Below, one piece after another: positions 1 through 6,807 of a stretch of DNA of 23,000 nucleotides. This DNA comes from an uncultured Muribaculaceae bacterium. GTDB lineage: Bacteria; Bacteroidota; Bacteroidia; Bacteroidales; Muribaculaceae. The notes under the pieces were generated by a model, which did no database searches, had not been told where the DNA came from, and worked only from the letters and a program-made list of their open reading frames with translations. Location: contig CAJUDL010000053.1 of assembly GCA_910585285.1 (NCBI GenBank), forward strand, positions 1 through 23,000, read 5' to 3'. Both the position numbers and the translations under genes were made by a program. Numbering within the stretch: position 1 is the first letter of the stretch; each line of letters starts with the position of its first letter.

Positions 1-12
1 AGTTTTCAAATT

Positions 13-44
13 GCGTTTTAGTGCCTAAATAGTGCCTAAAACGC
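13..44. repeat. Inverted repeat with nested direct repeat at window edge
   Basis: GCGTTTTAG (13-21) and CTAAAACGC (36-44) form a perfect 9 bp inverted repeat around a 14 nt loop. GTGCCTAAA occurs twice inside it (21-29 and 32-40). It lies just before the point where the truncated ATPase reading frame becomes readable, so it could be an element end, a recombination site or a terminator of something left of the window. The sequence does not decide between these. Confidence 0.4.
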
Positions 45-72
45 TCTTAAAATCCTTAGTATCAGATAATAG

Positions 73-645
73 CAAAGACACAACTTAGACAAGACTCGGA
101 AAATAGGCGACTTTTTAAGAACTCGTTTGAGTGATTGCATGGAGCTTGACGTGGAACCGGAAAGCAGTGATGAAAAGAAGATGAAGTCGGAAACAGTCCA
201 TCGGCTGTATGACCCCGAAGGCAACATTGTGGGAGTACGGAATTTTCCGACAGATAAAATGGAATCGGAGGGAACAAAGAAGATCATCGAGATTGCCGGT
301 CCGATTTTCGATGCCATTCTTAACGGTAAGATTCTGATTGTGGATGAGCTGGATGCGAAACTCCATCCTTTCCTGACACGTAAGATCATCGGGCTGTTTA
401 TGGACAAAGGAATCAATACCAGGGGAGCGCAGCTGATTTTCGCCACGCACGACACGAATCTGCTCAATATCCGGTATCTGCGGCGCGACCAGATCTGGTT
501 CACGGAAAAGGACAAATCCGATTCCACCGATCTTTATTCACTCGTGGAATTTCGTGATGATGCCGGCAACAAGGTTCGCAATGACCGCAACATCGAGAAA
601 GATTACATCAATGGTCGCTACGGCGCCATTCCTTTCATGAGTTAA
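73..645 (+). pseudogene. RloA/AbiLi-like AAA ATPase, C-terminal remnant
   Basis: This is the C-terminal part of an AAA_15/AAA_21 (COG1106) ATPase of the RloA/AbiLi type. An ABC-signature-like SEGTKKI is followed by the Walker B strand ILIVDELD, then KLHP and the switch FATHD. The ending GRYGAIPF is typical of the family from memory. Full-length members are roughly 400 residues with an N-terminal Walker A P-loop; here only about 190 codons can be read, with TAA at 67 and TAG at 70 closing the frame upstream. The first possible starts are TTG 127 and ATG 139, both well inside the conserved domain. It is therefore a 5'-truncated gene that cannot bind ATP normally. It sits two bases before rloB-like, the normal arrangement of this anti-phage pair. 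Confidence 0.75.
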
Positions 646-647
646 GT

Positions 648-1244
648 ATGGGACAGCTTCCAAAATCTAAAATCGAGCAACTCAAACGGGAAAAGCGCGA
701 GGCCAAAGCCGCAAAGAAACGAAAAGTGGCAACGCGGAATAAAATAGTGCGTTTCCTTATTGTATGCGAAGGAGAACGTACCGAACCGAATTATTTCAAA
801 GAACTTGTCAGGAACAAGTACTCCGAAGTGCGCTCTGGAGATATTGTCGGCGAGGGCCGATCAACCTGTGCATTGGTCAAGAGGGCTGAAGATATCAGAG
901 AAAAGCTCGAACGCCAACGCCAATTGAGATTCGACCGTGTATGGGTTGTTTTCGACAAGGATGACTTCAATGACTTCAACGAGGCCATTGCTCTTGCCGA
1001 AAGAAACGGCTTTATGGCAGGTTGGAGCAACGAGGCGTTTGAACTATGGTACCTTCTGCACTTCGTGTATCTTGATTCAGCAATCTCACGCACAGACTAT
1101 ATAAAGAAACTTGAAAACGAGATACGCCGGTTTGACGGCCATGAGAATTTCTGCTATAAGAAGAATGACCCCGGCATTTATGCATTACTTCAGAATATAG
1201 GCAACGAGATTCAGGCAAAACTTCGTGCTGCAAGACTTCGATAG
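648..1244 (+). CDS. RloB/AbiLii-like TOPRIM-type defence protein, cut by in-frame TAG
   Basis: RloB family (PF13707-type). After a basic N-terminus (residues 1-30) comes FLIVCEGERTEPNYF with the TOPRIM-like glutamate at E41, then VWVVFDKDD (acidic residues 103-106) and SNEAFELWYLLHF (128-139), the three hallmarks of the family. The start lies two bases after the ATPase stop, implying co-translation. Family members run on to a T-x-V-x-x-L-V-E-E-L tail; here the frame stops at TAG 1242-1244, and the missing tail continues in the same frame immediately after it. RloA/RloB pairs correspond to the AbiL abortive-infection type. With the partner ATPase truncated, this locus is probably a dead defence system. 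RloB family assignment is confident; activity is doubtful. Confidence 0.8.
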   Translation: MGQLPKSKIEQLKREKREAKAAKKRKVATRNKIVRFLIVCEGERTEPNYFKELVRNKYSEVRSGDIVGEGRSTCALVKRAEDIREKLERQRQLRFDRVWVVFDKDDFNDFNEAIALAERNGFMAGWSNEAFELWYLLHFVYLDSAISRTDYIKKLENEIRRFDGHENFCYKKNDPGIYALLQNIGNEIQAKLRAARLR

Positions 1245-1349
1245 ATGTTTGACAATGCCCACGATTTCAAAAGTCATAAGCCCTGTACCTGCGTCGATAT
1301 TCTTGTCGAGGAGTTGGAGCATCCCGAAAATCTATTGGAAGGGATGTAG
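1245..1349 (+). pseudogene. Severed C-terminal tail of RloB-like protein
   Basis: Directly after the TAG at 1242-1244, and in the same frame, 34 codons encode MFDNAHDFKSHKP, then CTCVDILVEELE, ending at TAG 1347-1349. The T-x-V-D-x-L-V-E-E-L motif is the usual C-terminal end of RloB proteins, so this is the original tail. Only one codon separates the two parts, which points to a single nonsense substitution rather than a frameshift or insertion. An ATG happens to follow the stop, but a 34-residue tail on its own is unlikely to be functional. Confidence 0.7.
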
Positions 1350-1677
1350 GAGTCCTTTTAACACTCAGTGTTATTATTCTCTAAATCGAACCCTCGGACT
1401 TGCAGACGAACGTAAATTTTCGTAACTTCGCATAACGAAACCAGCCTGTCAGGGTGTCGGCAAGAGAGCCGTTGAAAATGGTGGAAATTATTCGTTACAT
1501 ACTCGTTACACAGGTAATTGGCGAGTCTGTATCTGATTGATATAACTGCATTTGGAGCGTTAGGGACAAGTCCCTCCATCTCCACTATGTACTCGGTTGT
1601 CGGTACTGTAACTCCGGTTGTGCGATGAAAAAGCTGAATGCCGGCAACCGCGACATTTTCAAGATTGAGCGCATCGA
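1350..1677. other. Gene-free debris region
   Basis: There is no convincing gene here. The plus-strand stretch ending at TAA 1685 reads MKKLNAGNRDIFKIERIDYE in one frame and looks like the C-terminus of a lost protein, but I cannot assign a family and no start can be placed. AGTCCCTCCATCTCCAC near 1570 resembles the 3' end of a tRNA (T-stem plus acceptor), the usual target of tyrosine-recombinase elements, but no tRNA body precedes it. Together with the broken rloAB genes this looks like an eroded mobile-island edge (inference). Confidence 0.4.
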
Positions 1678-2181
1678 TTACGAATAATCTTTGTTACGGT
1701 TTCTTGCTTTCGTCAGTTCTATGGCTTCTTTGCCAGTTATGCTGTCAATGTCAATTCTGACTATGCACACCGTCTTTATGAATCTGGAGATTTCGGCATC
1801 GGGGTCAATACTGGGGCTGTATTTGTTTCCCAACAGTCGCAGTACATTGACCTTATCCTCCATTGATTCAACGAAATTAGCCTTTCCGAACACAACTACA
1901 CTGCGGAAATAGGAAGTGAATTCTTCGGGTATCACATAGTCCTTGTCAACGATACACAGCGAACATTTCGAATTGCGTTTCAGAGCGTCAATTTTATGTC
2001 CCTGGGCTGCCGAGTGTATATAAATTGAGGTTCCATCATATACATAGTTTACGGGTACGGTATAGGGATAATCATCATCGCCTGACACAGCCATCACGCA
2101 ATATTTGCCAGTTATCAATATCCTTTCTGCATCTTCCGCAGAAAGTTGCTGCTTGAATCTTCGCATAGCCCGTGTCATCAT
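1678..2181 (-). CDS. Pyridoxamine 5'-phosphate oxidase-fold flavoprotein (NimA-like)
   Basis: This 167-residue cytoplasmic protein belongs to the PNPOx-like split-barrel superfamily, closest in look to the NimA/5-nitroimidazole-reductase-type FMN proteins. Visible marks are the N-terminal MRRFKQQLSAEDAERIL, the strand YCVMAVSGDDDYPYTVPVNYVYDG (residues about 27-50), and the IYIHSAAQGHKIDALKRNSKCSLCIVD core that forms the FMN pocket in this family. The ATG overlaps the TGA of the upstream transporter gene (ATGA), so the two are translationally coupled. The substrate is unknown; nitro-compound or quinone reduction is only a family-level possibility. The coupling to a small multidrug resistance transporter suggests a toxic-compound response unit. 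Confidence 0.85.
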   Translation of the reverse strand: MMTRAMRRFKQQLSAEDAERILITGKYCVMAVSGDDDYPYTVPVNYVYDGTSIYIHSAAQGHKIDALKRNSKCSLCIVDKDYVIPEEFTSYFRSVVVFGKANFVESMEDKVNVLRLLGNKYSPSIDPDAEISRFIKTVCIVRIDIDSITGKEAIELTKARNRNKDYS

Positions 2182-2501
2182 GCCAACATTTTAAGTCCGA
2201 TAATTGAAAGAATAAGGGTTGTGATAAAGAAGATGCGCCAGAAAGTAGCCGGCTCGTGGAAGAACACGATGCCGACGATTACGGCTCCCACTGCTCCTAT
2301 GCCAGTCCACACCGGATAGACAGTGCCGATTGGCAATCGCTCGGTGGCTTTTGCCATTAGAAACATACTTAGCGACAACGCGGCAAGGAAACCTGTCCAC
2401 CACCAGACGAGTTCCTGTCCCGTCGCGGTCTTGGTCTTACCAAGACAAAATGTAAAGCCGACTTCCATGAGCCCGGCTAAGATAAGAATAATCCAGTTCA
2501 T
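2178..2501 (-). CDS. Small multidrug resistance protein, Gdx/SugE subtype
   Basis: A four-helix inner-membrane SMR transporter of about 107 residues, the normal family length. The start is taken at the ATG giving MNWIILILAGLMEVGF, because the 13 codons in front of it do not fit the family. The essential membrane glutamate is in AGLMEVGF (residue 13). PIGTVYPVWTGIGAVG in the second and third helices matches the Gdx/SugE subtype (guanidinium/H+ antiport) rather than the EmrE subtype. Dual topology is expected. I looked for a guanidine riboswitch upstream and did not see one. A good -33/-7 promoter lies about 100 bp upstream. Its stop overlaps the start of the PNPOx-fold gene. Confidence 0.88.
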   Translation of the reverse strand: MNWIILILAGLMEVGFTFCLGKTKTATGQELVWWWTGFLAALSLSMFLMAKATERLPIGTVYPVWTGIGAVGAVIVGIVFFHEPATFWRIFFITTLILSIIGLKMLA

Positions 2502-2599
2502 AACAGACTGTATTTTAGTTATCCTATTTGAGGGCTGCAAGTAATCGGCTCGTCATCTGAACGCGCAAGATTCTCGGCGTCTCCTTCTTAAAAATATTG

Positions 2600-2629
2600 C
2601 AAAATTATAAAAAAAATTTAGTATGCAAA
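2600..2629 (-). promoter_or_regulatory. Bacteroidota-type promoter for the SMR-PNPOx operon
   Basis: Read on the minus strand: TTTG (2629-2626), an 18 bp spacer, then TAATTTTG (2607-2600), an exact match to the TAnnTTTG -7 consensus. Transcription would start near 2594, giving a leader of about 90 nt before the SMR gene. Confidence 0.6.
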
Positions 2630-2748
2630 ATACAATTAGATGCTTAAAAGCCTCCAGTGAGTGTTAAAATCCAATGGATTATCGCGAGAGCACTGATGAT
2701 TGATAGCTTTCGAGTGCCATTCAAGCAATATCCCAGATGCTTGGCATG

Positions 2749-3156
2749 TTACCGGAGTTTAAAGGCATTCTTTTTCCACTCAATGATTCCTCCTTTGAGA
2801 TTGATGACCCTATATCCGAGGTTGGTCAGTATCTTTGCTGCCTCCAGGGAGCGTCTGCCGCTCCGACAATAAACCAGTATAGTTGAGTCCTTCGACAATT
2901 CCTTCTCGGCTAACTTTTGGAAATCTTTCGATTGGACGTTTATATTTATTGCCCCATCGATATGTCCGTCGGCATATTCCTGAGGTGTGCGGACATCAAG
3001 TAATTGCACTGAGTCCGCTTTGATTTCCTTATCAAATTCAGACGCTGAAACAGAAGTAATATTGTCGTTGCTGTTGCAACCTGATATTTGCGTGACACTC
3101 ATTGTCATTAGTATCAAAAATATAGTGTGTCTGCCAATCCTTAAAATCTTATTCAT
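2749..3156 (-). CDS. Rhodanese-domain lipoprotein
   Basis: A 135-residue periplasm-facing lipoprotein. A hydrophobic signal peptide ends in the lipobox QISGC (lipidated Cys27). The single rhodanese domain follows (about residues 35-133) with LLDVRTPQEYADGHIDGAINI and the active-site loop YCRSGRRS, catalytic Cys97, as in sulfurtransferases. Family role is sulfane-sulfur transfer or thiol redox handling; the true donor and acceptor are unknown. The ATG overlaps the TGA of the META-domain gene (ATGA), so the two lipoproteins are co-translated. An imperfect hairpin (TGCCA..AGCA with TGCTTGGCA, 2715-2746) just downstream could end the transcript, but it lacks a clear T-run. Confidence 0.9.
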   Translation of the reverse strand: MNKILRIGRHTIFLILMTMSVTQISGCNSNDNITSVSASEFDKEIKADSVQLLDVRTPQEYADGHIDGAININVQSKDFQKLAEKELSKDSTILVYCRSGRRSLEAAKILTNLGYRVINLKGGIIEWKKNAFKLR

Positions 3157-3644
3157 TTTATTTCAGTTTTTGCTTTGCGCAGCAGAATACATTCGGCGGG
3201 AGCCGAGCCATTCAATCTCACTACAGAATCATTCTGAACGTCTATTGTGGATATGTGGGGAAGAATCCGTCGCAGGGCATCTTCAGTCTGCATATCATCA
3301 CACGCCATTTCGGTCATGGCCCCGTCGCCTAAGCGGATGGAATCGCCTTTCACGGAATATGAGCCGGAAATGCTGTTGCAGTTCGTCATGATGAAGTATG
3401 TGCTGTCTTCAAACACAATGTACTGCTTCATGCTCGATGATGTTTCATCAGGACGAACATAATTGGAGTCATTGAACACGATGTTCTCGATAAACCATTG
3501 TCCGCGAATATCGGCGTTGGCTATTTCTATCTGAGTCTCTTCATCGGCTTTATTTGATTTTGTCTCCTTATTACTTGAGCATCCGATAGCCGATGCAATC
3601 AATAAAGCGGCACAAGCAATGAGTGCTATATTGGATTTCTTCAT
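3153..3644 (-). CDS. META-domain (HslJ-like) lipoprotein
   Basis: A 163-residue lipoprotein with signal peptide and lipobox ASAIGC (Cys22). After a polar linker comes a META domain (about residues 45-160): IRGQWFIENI (domain entry W), then FEDSTYFIMTNCNSISGSY, GDSIRLGDGAMTEMACDD and the closing RLNGSAPAECILLRK. The T-N-C-N-S-I-S-G and T-x-M-A-C signatures are the diagnostic HslJ/META motifs. These proteins are envelope proteins linked in enterobacteria to novobiocin resistance and heat shock; their biochemical activity is unknown. It is the first gene of a coupled pair with the rhodanese lipoprotein. Confidence 0.88.
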   Translation of the reverse strand: MKKSNIALIACAALLIASAIGCSSNKETKSNKADEETQIEIANADIRGQWFIENIVFNDSNYVRPDETSSSMKQYIVFEDSTYFIMTNCNSISGSYSVKGDSIRLGDGAMTEMACDDMQTEDALRRILPHISTIDVQNDSVVRLNGSAPAECILLRKAKTEIK

Positions 3645-3970
3645 AAAAAATTTTTTAAATGTTTTCTTGTAGGTTTGCTATTGTGTCATATCCTCAGAAC
3701 GCCTCTTCTTTCTTTTGCGGAATCCACAATATCTCCAGTTATTATCTCTCCAATTTTCATAATCTGAAATTTTGTGTAAATATAAGCATTAATATTGAAA
3801 CAGGCAGCTAAAACGGTTGTTTTTATCGTGGATGGTTGCGTATGCAAGGGGTGTCTTTGCCCGCTTTCATCGGAACCAACCGATGGGTTACTTCCTCTTC
3901 AATCGGTCAAACATGTCCCAAAATCTTAATAAATTTTACCATAAAAATTAGTTTAAACAACTTCGTTTCT
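3645..3970. other. Divergent intergenic region
   Basis: About 330 bp lie between the divergent META lipoprotein gene and the GNAT gene. I see no ORF or RNA gene. No clear -7 box facing the META gene was found. ACCGAT and ATCGGT form a loose inverted pair around 3880-3910, too weak to call. Confidence 0.4.
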
Positions 3971-3978
3971 TAATTTTG
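3948..3978 (+). promoter_or_regulatory. Promoter placing the transcription start at the GNAT ATG
   Basis: TTAG (3948-3951, one mismatch to TTTG), a 19 bp spacer and TAATTTTG (3971-3978), a perfect -7 box. Only four bases separate the box from the ATG at 3983, so the predicted transcription start falls on or next to the start codon. Confidence 0.6.
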
Positions 3979-3982
3979 CAGT

Positions 3983-4522
3983 ATGAAAATTATATATATT
4001 GAAACCGAAAGATTGATTCTGCGTTCATGGGAAGCAGCCGATAGGGTGCCATTTGCTGAAATGAACTGCAATGATGACGTCATGAGATATTTTCCGGGAA
4101 AATTGTCGGTAAAAGAATCTAATGCCTTTGTGGATCGCATCAATACGGAATTTGAAGAAACGGGCTTCGGATTGTTTGCAGTTGAAATTAAGGCTACCGG
4201 AGAGTTTATTGGCTATGTCGGCTTCCATCGCTTTACTTTTGATGTGCCGTTTTCGCCAAATTGGGAAATAGGATGGCGCATCTCAGATAAATTCTGGCAT
4301 AATGGATATGCGACTGAAGCTGCAATGGCGTGTATAAATTTTGCACGCGAAAAAGGTTTAAGTGATAAGTTGTATTCTTTCACTGCTGTTCCCAATATTC
4401 CTTCAGAGAATGTTATGAAACGCATTGGCATGACATATCAGGGAACATTTATGCACCCGGCGTTAGCAGACGGTCATTGGCTGAAGGAACATAAGTTATA
4501 TATGATAGATGTCTCGAAATGA
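3983..4522 (+). CDS. GNAT family N-acetyltransferase (RimJ/RimL type)
   Basis: A 179-residue cytoplasmic acetyltransferase of the Acetyltransf_3 group. The family-typical opening IETERLILRSWEAAD begins at residue 6. It is followed by GEFIGYVGFHRF, then WEIGWRISDKFWHNGYATEAAMA, where the NGYATEA stretch is the acetyl-CoA pyrophosphate loop, and the C-terminal PNIPSENVMKRIGMTYQGTF typical of RimJ/L-like enzymes. The acceptor could be a ribosomal protein N-terminus, another amine or a small molecule; the sequence does not tell. The ATG at 3983 is the only start that keeps the domain complete. The stop codon lies in the first unit of a 14 bp tandem repeat. Confidence 0.9.
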   Translation: MKIIYIETERLILRSWEAADRVPFAEMNCNDDVMRYFPGKLSVKESNAFVDRINTEFEETGFGLFAVEIKATGEFIGYVGFHRFTFDVPFSPNWEIGWRISDKFWHNGYATEAAMACINFAREKGLSDKLYSFTAVPNIPSENVMKRIGMTYQGTFMHPALADGHWLKEHKLYMIDVSK

Positions 4523-4560
4523 TGTTATTATAATGATGTTATTATAATGATGTTATTATA
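4519..4560. repeat. Three perfect 14 bp tandem repeats over the GNAT stop codon
   Basis: ATGATGTTATTATA is repeated three times without a mismatch (4519-4532, 4533-4546, 4547-4560). The unit can be read as two alternating heptamers, ATGATGT and TATTATA. The TGA of the GNAT gene is bases 2-4 of the first unit, so copy-number change would not alter the protein. Confidence 0.9.
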
Positions 4561-4583
4561 TTGTCCCGATATGTAATGGGCTT

Positions 4584-4817
4584 TTAGATATTATGGGCTG
4601 TGATTATGGTGGTGCTGTTAGCATTGATCGTGATTATTACATCTCCTGTTGTTACATACCAGTTTTTACCTCTACGTTCAAACTCAGCGGAGGGATCAAG
4701 GATGAAATTGCGACAGATCTCCACAGCGTCAACAGATTCAGGTAATTTCAAATTCCGTCTGATGCGTTCAGTCCCTAATGGTGTTGTATGTAGATCTGTT
4801 ATATTAAAGTATGACAT
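4584..4817 (-). CDS. DUF3781 family protein
   Basis: A small 77-residue protein. TERIRRNLKLPESVDAVEICRNFILDP, then RRGKNWYVTTGDVIITINANSTTIITAHNI match DUF3781, a family of about 70-90 residue cytoplasmic proteins with the conserved GKN(W/Y)YV and ITIN..S.TIITA motifs. No function is established. The ATG at 4817 gives MSYFNI; no other start is available. The start codon is embedded in a 26 bp sequence that also occurs upstream of the DUF362 gene, and a 12 bp perfect palindrome lies 18 bp upstream. The gene converges with the GNAT gene. Confidence 0.8.
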   Translation of the reverse strand: MSYFNITDLHTTPLGTERIRRNLKLPESVDAVEICRNFILDPSAEFERRGKNWYVTTGDVIITINANSTTIITAHNI

Positions 4818-4832
4818 CGAAATTATTTAATG
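4807..4832 (-). repeat. 26 bp repeat, copy 1 (DUF3781 start region)
   Basis: A perfect 26 bp match to 22222-22247, in the same orientation. On the minus strand it contains TAATTTCG (one mismatch from the -7 consensus) followed at once by ATGTCATAC, which here is the start of the DUF3781 gene. Confidence 0.85.
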
Positions 4833-4834
4833 TA

Positions 4835-4846
4835 TTGATTAATCAA
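4835..4846. promoter_or_regulatory. 12 bp perfect palindrome, candidate operator
   Basis: TTGATTAATCAA is self-complementary and sits just upstream of the DUF3781 start region, where a regulator of that gene would bind. Function is inferred from position only. Confidence 0.35.
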
Positions 4847-4891
4847 CGCATCTTTTTGCGTCTGTCCGGTGATTTAAGGTGGTAATTAATT

Positions 4892-4967
4892 TAAGGTTAA
4901 AGGTAAGAAGTAAAAGGTAGGAATTGGCACGCCTCGACCATCTGAGGGAAATCAATTATATGGACAC
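4892..4967 (+). repeat. ~80 bp direct repeat, copy A
   Basis: It aligns with 5722-5804: degenerate heptamers (TTAAAGG, TAAGAAG, TAAAAGG), then GGAATTGGCACGCCTC, a GAGGG segment and TTATATGGA. It has three heptamers where copy B has four, which accounts for the 7 bp length difference. One frame reads ELARLDHLREINYMD in copy A and ELARLNNLRVIDYMD in copy B, so the repeats may be coding remnants. Copy A lies downstream of the TonB-C lipoprotein gene and copy B upstream of it. Confidence 0.75.
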
Positions 4968-5023
4968 CAAGCCATCCGGAGACATGTTGTCTCAAATGCT
5001 GCGCCTCTGTCTGCATCGTAAGG

Positions 5024-5647
5024 CTACCTCTGTATCTTTTTAGGACTCTCAAATGTGATAGGTAAATTATATCTTACCGGATGTCTTTTCGGGGTACAAT
5101 ACTTTACCTCCCATCTCGGCATTGATTTAATCAGCCGGATAGCCTCTTTTTCAACATAAGGGTTATCTATACCTTTCAAGACTGTTATATCTTCTATTTT
5201 TCCGTTTGGCAGAATATTGAATGACATTATTATTCGTCGTTTACCGGAAAAGTTTTTGGGGATTCTTATATTTTTCTTTATCCATCTTAACATTTCTACT
5301 TGACCCCCGGGAAAAGAACATTGAGGATCATTATCAATCCAAATATCTTTAGTGTATCTTTCCGTCAAAGATATCAATGAATCATATTCTTGTTGCGGAA
5401 TGTAGACAAATGCTGCTTTATTCCCATATTCGTCCTTTTTAATTCTTATTGTCTCGATAGTATTCAGATCAAGATATTGTGTCCGAACAGATGGAATCCA
5501 TTTTTCATTAAAATAAAGAAACAGACTGCGGTCATCTATTATTCGTTTGTAGGTTGAAGGATCTTTATACATAACCTCTCGTGCGCATCCCATGGCACAT
5601 ATCCATAACACACTGCAGATTGTTAATATTTTTACATGTACACTCAT
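5024..5647 (-). CDS. Lipoprotein with TonB C-terminal-like domain
   Basis: A 207-residue protein with signal peptide and lipobox CAMGC (Cys21). The middle part (residues 25-105) is unassigned. From about residue 108 it has the TonB_C fold signature widespread in Bacteroidota: PQCSFPGGQVEMLRWIKKNIRIPKN, then KRRIIMSFNILPNGKIEDITVLKGIDNPYVEKEAIRLIKSMPRWE, ending in YNLPITF. There is no N-terminal transmembrane anchor or proline-rich spanner as in a true TonB energy transducer, so it is more likely an envelope lipoprotein that reuses the domain. The gene stands alone between two ~80 bp direct repeats. Confidence 0.85.
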   Translation of the reverse strand: MSVHVKILTICSVLWICAMGCAREVMYKDPSTYKRIIDDRSLFLYFNEKWIPSVRTQYLDLNTIETIRIKKDEYGNKAAFVYIPQQEYDSLISLTERYTKDIWIDNDPQCSFPGGQVEMLRWIKKNIRIPKNFSGKRRIIMSFNILPNGKIEDITVLKGIDNPYVEKEAIRLIKSMPRWEVKYCTPKRHPVRYNLPITFESPKKIQR

Positions 5648-5721
5648 ATAAAATCAAAACATGTTTCTATCCACAAATTTAGCAATTTTTCCGGAAATCA
5701 ATGTATAGTCGTACTATTTGA

Positions 5722-5804
5722 TAAGGTTAAAGGTAATAAGTAAGAGGTAAAAGGTGGGAATTGGCGCGCCTCAACAATTTGAGGGTAATTGATTATATGG
5801 ATGC
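5722..5804 (+). repeat. ~80 bp direct repeat, copy B
   Basis: The partner of 4892-4967, same orientation, with four degenerate heptamers (TTAAAGG, TAATAAG, TAAGAGG, TAAAAGG), the palindrome GGCGCGCC, and CCTCAACAATTTGAGG, which can form a 6 bp hairpin. It lies upstream of the TonB-C lipoprotein gene. About 83% of the alignable positions match after the heptamer block. Confidence 0.75.
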
Positions 5805-5927
5805 TTCGCGCATCGGAGCGCTTGGAATATGAGGAGGAGGGGGTACACTTGGTTGTAAGGGTTTTATTCCAAAGAAATTGGTAGATTAATCTGTGAATCT
5901 GTTATGTGACAAATCATAAAGATATAT

Positions 5928-5948
5928 TAATTTTGCAATATAATTTTG
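5928..5948 (+). promoter_or_regulatory. Two tandem -7 boxes before the CMD-cupin gene
   Basis: TAATTTTG occurs at 5928-5935 and again at 5941-5948, both perfect TAnnTTTG matches. No good -33 TTTG is seen for either. The second box partly overlaps the ribosome binding site GAAGAGG (5948-5954), so the first is the more likely promoter element. Confidence 0.45.
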
Positions 5949-5956
5949 AAGAGGTT

Positions 5957-6772
5957 ATGAACAGGATAATAGTAACAGCATTATTAAGTATATTAACTCT
6001 TAATGTTATGGCACAACAGAAAATAGTGCAGACCGCCGGACGCGATGCTCTCGGTGATTTTGCTCCAGAATTCGCACATCTCAACGATGACATCCTTTTT
6101 GGAGAAGTGTGGAGTCGCAACGATCTGCTTTCCTTGAGAGACAGGAGTCTTGTGACAATTACTTCTCTTATCAGTCAGGGAATCACCGACAGTTCTTTGA
6201 CCTATCATCTTCAGGAGGCAAAGAAAAACGGAATAACTCGCACTGAAGTCTCCGAGATAATCACCCATATAGCATTTTATGCAGGGTGGCCTAAGGCATG
6301 GGCTGCCTTCCGTCTTGCAAAGGATGTTTGGAATGAAGATATAAAAGGTGAAGATGCCAAGGCAGCTTTCCAGCGTGAGATGATTTTCCCGATCGGCGAA
6401 CCGAACACCGCGTATGCAAAATACTTCATCGGTAACAGCTATCTCGCTCCTATTTCAAAAGATCAGATACCTTTTGCGAATGTGACCTTCGAGCCGGGAT
6501 GCCGCAACAACTGGCACATCCACAAGGCAGAGAAGGGTGGTGGTCAGATGCTTGTCGGCGTTGCCGGTCGAGGATGGTATCAGGAGGAAGGGAAACCTGC
6601 GGTTGAGATACTTCCCGGCACTGTGATCAACATTCCTGCCAATGTGAAACACTGGCATGGCGCTGCCAAAGATTCCTGGTTTGCCCATCTGGCATTCTCC
6701 GTACCCGGCGACAAGACAGAAAACATCTGGCTTGAACCCGTAACCGATGATGAATACAACAAACTCAAGTAA
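5957..6772 (+). CDS. Secreted carboxymuconolactone decarboxylase-cupin fusion
   Basis: The start is ATG 5957 (MNRIIVTALLSILTLNVMAQQ), preceded by GAAGAGG; an in-frame upstream ATG at 5906 would place 17 polar residues before the signal peptide. After type I signal cleavage, residues 30-130 form a CMD/AhpD-like domain (DRSLVTITSLI and EVSEIITHIAFYAGWPKAW, with the conserved E, H and G/P of the helical core, but no CxxC peroxidase pair). Residues 150-265 form a cupin with metal-binding HIH (NNWHIHKAEKG) and the second-motif His of VKHWHGA. The fusion exists in other Gram-negatives. Secretion is notable; the substrate is unknown. A role in small-molecule or lactone chemistry is inference. Confidence 0.88.
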   Translation: MNRIIVTALLSILTLNVMAQQKIVQTAGRDALGDFAPEFAHLNDDILFGEVWSRNDLLSLRDRSLVTITSLISQGITDSSLTYHLQEAKKNGITRTEVSEIITHIAFYAGWPKAWAAFRLAKDVWNEDIKGEDAKAAFQREMIFPIGEPNTAYAKYFIGNSYLAPISKDQIPFANVTFEPGCRNNWHIHKAEKGGGQMLVGVAGRGWYQEEGKPAVEILPGTVINIPANVKHWHGAAKDSWFAHLAFSVPGDKTENIWLEPVTDDEYNKLK

Positions 6773-6807
6773 TTATAGCTGGCAGAGAAATCAGAAACTT
6801 ATTTTGG

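Noticed and set aside
1370..1440. GGTTCGATT on the minus strand as the T-loop of a tRNA
   Set aside because: The flanking bases cannot form a T-stem or an acceptor stem, and no anticodon arm is found.
1358..1585. 75-codon minus-strand ORF in the debris region
   Set aside because: It has no family resemblance, no promoter or ribosome site, and runs through repeat-like DNA.
2502..2600. Guanidine riboswitch upstream of the Gdx/SugE-type gene
   Set aside because: One ACGA and one ACGC occur on the minus strand, but neither lies in a hairpin loop, and the ykkC core was not recognisable.
5766..5773. GGCGCGCC as a special recombination or modification site
   Set aside because: A single 8 bp palindrome; the other repeat copy has GGCACGCC, so it is not conserved.
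5906..5956. Upstream in-frame start for the CMD-cupin protein
   Set aside because: It would put 17 polar residues before a perfect signal peptide, and its start precedes the likely promoter boxes.
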